A stretch of 64,000 nt of DNA from Cupriavidus pampae (GTDB taxonomy: Bacteria; Pseudomonadota; Gammaproteobacteria; Burkholderiales; Burkholderiaceae). The DNA is taken from NCBI RefSeq assembly GCF_914271485.1, contig NZ_CAJZAG010000004.1, positions 310,001-374,000 on the forward strand. Direction: 5' to 3'. This document shows, one piece after another, positions 61,101 to 64,000 of the stretch (position 1 is its first letter; each line of letters begins with the position of its first letter). A program made the translations under genes and the position numbers. The notes under the pieces are model-generated. The model did no database searches, was not told the origin of the DNA, and saw only the letters and a program-made list of their open reading frames with translations.

Positions 61101-62102
61101 ATGCGTATTGCTTCGTTCCCCGCCCGACGCGCGTTCGCGCTTGCCGCGCTCGCGACCATCACCGCTGTGGCTGCGCTGAGCACGACCACAGCGCACGCGC
61201 AGGGATACCCCAACAAGCCGATTCGCGTCGTAGTGGGATTCCCCGCCGGCGGCGCGCCGGACATCCTCGCGCGCCTCTTCTCGGAAAAGATCTCGCCGTC
61301 GTGGGGCCAGACCGTGGTGGTGGACAACAAGCCCGGCGCAGGCGGCAATATCGGCGCGGAGGCAGTGGCGCACGCGCCGGCCGATGGCTACACGCTCGCG
61401 CTCGGGACGGTCGGCACCCATTCGATCAACGGCGCGCTGTACACGAAGATGCCGTACGACATGGTCAAGGACTTCGTGCCGGTGATTCTGCTGGCGTCCA
61501 CGCCCAATGTGCTGGTGGTGCATCCGTCGGTGCCGGCGAAGAACGTGCAGGAGCTGATTGCACTGGCCAAGAGCAAGCCGGGACAACTGACGTTCGGCAC
61601 GCCGGGGGTTGGTACGTCGCTGCATGTATCGGGCGAACTGTTCAACACGATGGCCGGTACCAAGATCACGCACGTGCCATACAAGGGTCGCGCGATGGCG
61701 ATTCCCGATCTGCTCGGCGGTCATATCACGATGATGTTCGACAACCTGCCGTCGGCACTGCCGGTGGTCAAGGAAGGCAAGCTGCGCGCGCTCGGCGTGA
61801 CCAGCGCCAAGCGCTCGGCGTCCGCGCCTGATATTCCGACCATCGCGGAACAGGGCCTGCCCGGCTACGAGGCCGAATCCTGGTTCGCGGTCTTCGCGCC
61901 GGCCAACACGCCCAAGGATGTGGTCGAGAAGCTCAACGTGGAACTGAACCGCATCTTCGAGTTGCCCGATGTGCGGCAGAAGCTCGCGACGCTGGGGCTG
62001 GACCCGGTGCTGGGCTCGCCCGAGAAACTCGCGGCGTACCAGAAGAGCGAGATCGCCAAGTGGGCGAAGGTGGTCAAGGAGTCCGGCGCCAAGGCTGAAT
62101 AA
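61101..62102 (+). CDS. Bug-family tripartite tricarboxylate transporter receptor
   Basis: 333 residues. The start at 61101 (MRIASFPARRAFALAALATI) gives a Sec signal ending near AHAQGYPNKP. Motifs are VVGFPAGGAPDILARL, DNKPGAGGNIGAE, APADGYTLALGTVG and HVPYKGRAMAIPDLLGG. It is separated from the SDR by 111 bp and from the convergent LysR by a strong hairpin. Ligand unknown. Confidence 0.93.
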   Translation: MRIASFPARRAFALAALATITAVAALSTTTAHAQGYPNKPIRVVVGFPAGGAPDILARLFSEKISPSWGQTVVVDNKPGAGGNIGAEAVAHAPADGYTLALGTVGTHSINGALYTKMPYDMVKDFVPVILLASTPNVLVVHPSVPAKNVQELIALAKSKPGQLTFGTPGVGTSLHVSGELFNTMAGTKITHVPYKGRAMAIPDLLGGHITMMFDNLPSALPVVKEGKLRALGVTSAKRSASAPDIPTIAEQGLPGYEAESWFAVFAPANTPKDVVEKLNVELNRIFELPDVRQKLATLGLDPVLGSPEKLAAYQKSEIAKWAKVVKESGAKAE

Positions 62103-62110
62103 AGTGTCCG

Positions 62111-62137
62111 CACCCCTCTCCCTTGGGGAGAGGGGTG
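62111..62137. terminator. Bidirectional hairpin CACCCCTCTCCC-TTG-GGGAGAGGGGTG
   Basis: Perfect 12-bp stem with a 3-base loop between the Bug stop (62102) and the convergent LysR stop (62152). It could terminate both. It belongs to a set of CCCTCTCC/GGAGAGGG elements seen elsewhere in the window. Confidence 0.55.
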
Positions 62138-62151
62138 AGGGCAGCGCGGCC

Positions 62152-63018
62152 TCAGTCGACGGACGCCAGAAAGGCCTCGGCAATCGCCGCATGCGGTCCC
62201 TTCGGCGACCACAGCAAGCCGATGCGACGCGTCGGGTTAGGCGTCGGCGCCGCAGGCAGCGCGATGCGCGCAACATCCAGTCCTTCGGGCCATGGCCTGG
62301 CCCAGTCCGGCACCAGCGACACGCCAAGTCCGACCCCGACCATGGCCGCAATCGCATTCAACGCATCGATCTCGAGCCGCTCGTGCGGCACGATATTGTG
62401 CGACTGGAGATAGCGATCGGCGACCATGCCGCCCCACATTGCGCGGTCATAGCGGATAAACGGTTCGGTGCGCAGCAGATCGTGCGGCGGGCGGTGCGCG
62501 AGCTCGCCGGGGGCCAGCACGATAAATGGCTCCTCGACCAGCACCTTCCACGCAAACGCCTTCGGCATCGCGAACTGCGGCATCACGATCAGGCCGGCAT
62601 CGAGGTCGCCCGACACCACCGCGCGATACAGATGCGATGACGTCCCCGGCTCGACAAAGATCTTCAGGCGCGGATGCCGTGCGTAGAGACGTTTGAGGAT
62701 AGGTGGCAGCAGCCCCGTCAACGCCGAGCTGGATACGCCGAGGCGTAGCTCGCCAGCGATCGAGTCGTCATGCGCGATCGCGCCGAGGTCACGCACATCG
62801 CGCACGACCGCGCGCGATCGCGCGAGGATGCGCAGGCCGCCTTGCGTGGGCATGACGGTGCGGCCCGAGCGCTGCACCAGCGGAATGTCGAGCGCGTCCT
62901 CGAGCGCCTTGACGCGCGCGGCAATCGCGTTGGGAGTCAGTCCGAGCCGACGCGCGGCTTCGGCAAACGACCCGTATTCGACCACCGCCACAAAGCTCTG
63001 CAGGAAACGGATGTCCAT
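62152..63018 (-). CDS. LysR-family transcriptional regulator
   Basis: 288 residues. The start at 63018 (MDIRFLQSFVAVVEYGSFAE) gives the standard N-terminal winged helix, with LGLTPNAIAARVKALEDALD as the recognition region. An upstream ATG at 63039 adds only MPLTLSP. The effector domain includes VGVGLGVSLVPDW. It is divergent from the last Bug gene with a small dyad in between. Confidence 0.92.
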   Translation of the reverse strand: MDIRFLQSFVAVVEYGSFAEAARRLGLTPNAIAARVKALEDALDIPLVQRSGRTVMPTQGGLRILARSRAVVRDVRDLGAIAHDDSIAGELRLGVSSSALTGLLPPILKRLYARHPRLKIFVEPGTSSHLYRAVVSGDLDAGLIVMPQFAMPKAFAWKVLVEEPFIVLAPGELAHRPPHDLLRTEPFIRYDRAMWGGMVADRYLQSHNIVPHERLEIDALNAIAAMVGVGLGVSLVPDWARPWPEGLDVARIALPAAPTPNPTRRIGLLWSPKGPHAAIAEAFLASVD

Positions 63019-63074
63019 GGGGGAAAGGGTGAGAGGCATGCAAAACCCGTCCGGCGAAGCACGCAGACACAAAA

Positions 63075-63089
63075 CGCAAAATTATTGCG
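63075..63089. promoter_or_regulatory. Dyad CGCAA-AATTA-TTGCG between lysR and Bug
   Basis: Perfect 5-bp arms with an AT-rich centre in the 192-bp divergent region, 57 bp upstream of the LysR start. It is a candidate LysR site; the GTCCGGC/GCCGGAC pair that flanks it is another possible dyad. Confidence 0.35.
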
Positions 63090-63210
63090 GTCTGAACCCG
63101 CCGGACAGCACTGTTTTGCGATTCTGCCTTCTTCTAAGATCCGCCTCAAGACAGCGGGCCGCCATCGTCGGCGCACCGCTGCGGGACATTCGATCACCAC
63201 AGGAGACAAA

Positions 63211-64000
63211 ATGGATCACCACACCTCGCGGGCCGACCCGCGCGCACGGCGGCATGTCGCTTTGGCGTGCCGTGCCTTCGCTCACCTCGCACTGGCGGCA
63301 GCGGTGCTGACCGCACCGGCCTTCGCCTCCGACACCTATCCCACCAAGCCCATTCGCATCGTGGTCGGCTTTGCGCCCGGTGGCGGCGCCGATATCGTCG
63401 CGCGTCAGCTCGGCACGCAATTGTCGAAGCAGCTCGGCCAGTCGGTGGTGGTCGAGAACCGCCCCGGTGCCACCGGCACGCTCGCCGCGACCAATGTCGC
63501 GCAGGCCGCCGGCGATGGCTACTCGATGATGCTGGCTTCGCAATCGACCATGGTCATTGCGCCGAGCATGTACGGCAAGCTCCAGTACGACCCGATCCGC
63601 GACTTCCTGCCCGTGACGCAACTGGTCTCGATGCCGCTCGTGATGGTGGTCACCCCGTCGGTGCCGGCCACCACGCTCAAAGAGGTGATGGACCTCGCGC
63701 GCGCCGGCAAGCTGGCCAACTTCGCGTCGTCGGGCGCCGGTGGACCGCAGCATATCGCCGGCGAGCTGTTCAACAAGATGGCCGGCATCAAGCTCACGCA
63801 CGTGCCGTACAAGGGCGAGTCGGCTGCGCTGACCGACGTGATGGCCGGCAACGTGCAGGTGGCGTTTGCCAACGTGCCCGTGGCCGCTCCGTTCATCAAG
63901 TCCGGCAAGCTGCGCGCGATCGCGGTGTCGAGCCTGGCGCGCGCGCAGACGCTGCCGCAGGTGCCCACCGTTTCCGAAGCCGGCCTCAAGGACTTCGAGG
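63211..64000 (+). CDS. Bug-family tripartite tricarboxylate transporter receptor (3' end cut by window edge)
   Basis: At least 263 residues. The start at 63211 has AGGAGACAAA. The leader MDHHTSRADPRARRHVALAC is long and Arg-rich before the hydrophobic core, ending near AFASDTYP. Motifs are VVGFAPGGGADIVARQ, ENRPGATGTLAA and HVPYKGESAALTDVMAG. It is divergent from the LysR gene, the usual regulator-receptor pairing. The ligand is unknown. Confidence 0.92.
   Translation, partial: MDHHTSRADPRARRHVALACRAFAHLALAAAVLTAPAFASDTYPTKPIRIVVGFAPGGGADIVARQLGTQLSKQLGQSVVVENRPGATGTLAATNVAQAAGDGYSMMLASQSTMVIAPSMYGKLQYDPIRDFLPVTQLVSMPLVMVVTPSVPATTLKEVMDLARAGKLANFASSGAGGPQHIAGELFNKMAGIKLTHVPYKGESAALTDVMAGNVQVAFANVPVAAPFIKSGKLRAIAVSSLARAQTLPQVPTVSEAGLKDFE

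Noticed and set aside
1..64000. Search for integrases, transposases, tRNA genes and phage genes marking a genomic island
   Set aside because: None seen; the accessory flavour comes from gene content only.

Overview
The window is high-GC DNA with dense gene packing from a beta-proteobacterium of the order Burkholderiales, most likely Cupriavidus or a close relative. The inference rests on the many Bug-type (TctC) solute receptors (seven, two of them cut by the window edges), the numerous LysR and IclR regulators, and the Bug-plus-catabolic-operon style typical of Cupriavidus, Bordetella and Achromobacter. I saw no rRNA, tRNA, insertion sequence, prophage or CRISPR array. The region reads as chromosomal or chromid accessory catabolism.

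Layout. 1-5.8 kb: a Bug receptor, a LysR regulator, a MmgE/PrpD protein and an ADP-forming acyl-CoA synthetase. 5.8-18.0 kb: the main catabolic block. It has a LysR regulator, Bug, a GalB-like 4-oxalomesaconate hydratase and a GalC-like 4-carboxy-4-hydroxy-2-oxoadipate aldolase; then a second LysR, tcuA, tcuB, a class II aldolase-family protein, Bug, a 2-pyrone-4,6-dicarboxylate lactonase-like amidohydrolase, Bug and a D-2-hydroxyacid dehydrogenase. 18.1-21.1 kb: a stand-alone receiver protein behind a repeated GGAAATTTCC element, an HD-domain protein, a GlxA-type regulator and a CGNR regulator. 21.2-29.6 kb: a tripartite RND efflux operon divergent from a CusRS/CopRS-like two-component system. 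29.6-36.1 kb: an SDR with a substituted active-site Tyr, an AMP-dependent acyl-CoA ligase, two convergent IclR genes, and an alpha/beta hydrolase-NTF2-Bug operon.

36.3-43.3 kb: a periplasmic MBL-fold lipoprotein coupled to a solute-binding lipoprotein, an Old Yellow Enzyme, a glycosyltransferase, cytochrome b561, and an ECF sigma/anti-sigma pair; the last two transcription units face away from a matched pair of candidate ECF promoters. 43.5-48.4 kb: tctB-tctA, an AraC regulator and a GMC oxidoreductase. 48.4-54.1 kb: surface and signalling genes (diguanylate cyclase, autotransporter, chemoreceptor with a candidate FliA promoter). 54.2-61.0 kb: a complete five-gene Liv-type ABC transporter divergent from an IclR regulator and an SDR. 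61.1-64.0 kb: two more Bug receptors flanking a LysR gene.

How it works together. Much of the window is devoted to sensing, taking up and oxidising organic acids. Many Bug receptors stand beside separate catabolic modules, but only one TctAB membrane pair is present and it has no Bug of its own, so the receptors probably share membrane components. The most interesting unit is the 6.8-18.0 kb block. It joins the lower steps of the 4,5-cleavage pathway (lactonase, hydratase, aldolase) to the tricarballylate dehydrogenase system without any ring-cleavage dioxygenase in view, which suggests a route for tricarboxylic acids or pyrone dicarboxylates taken up directly.
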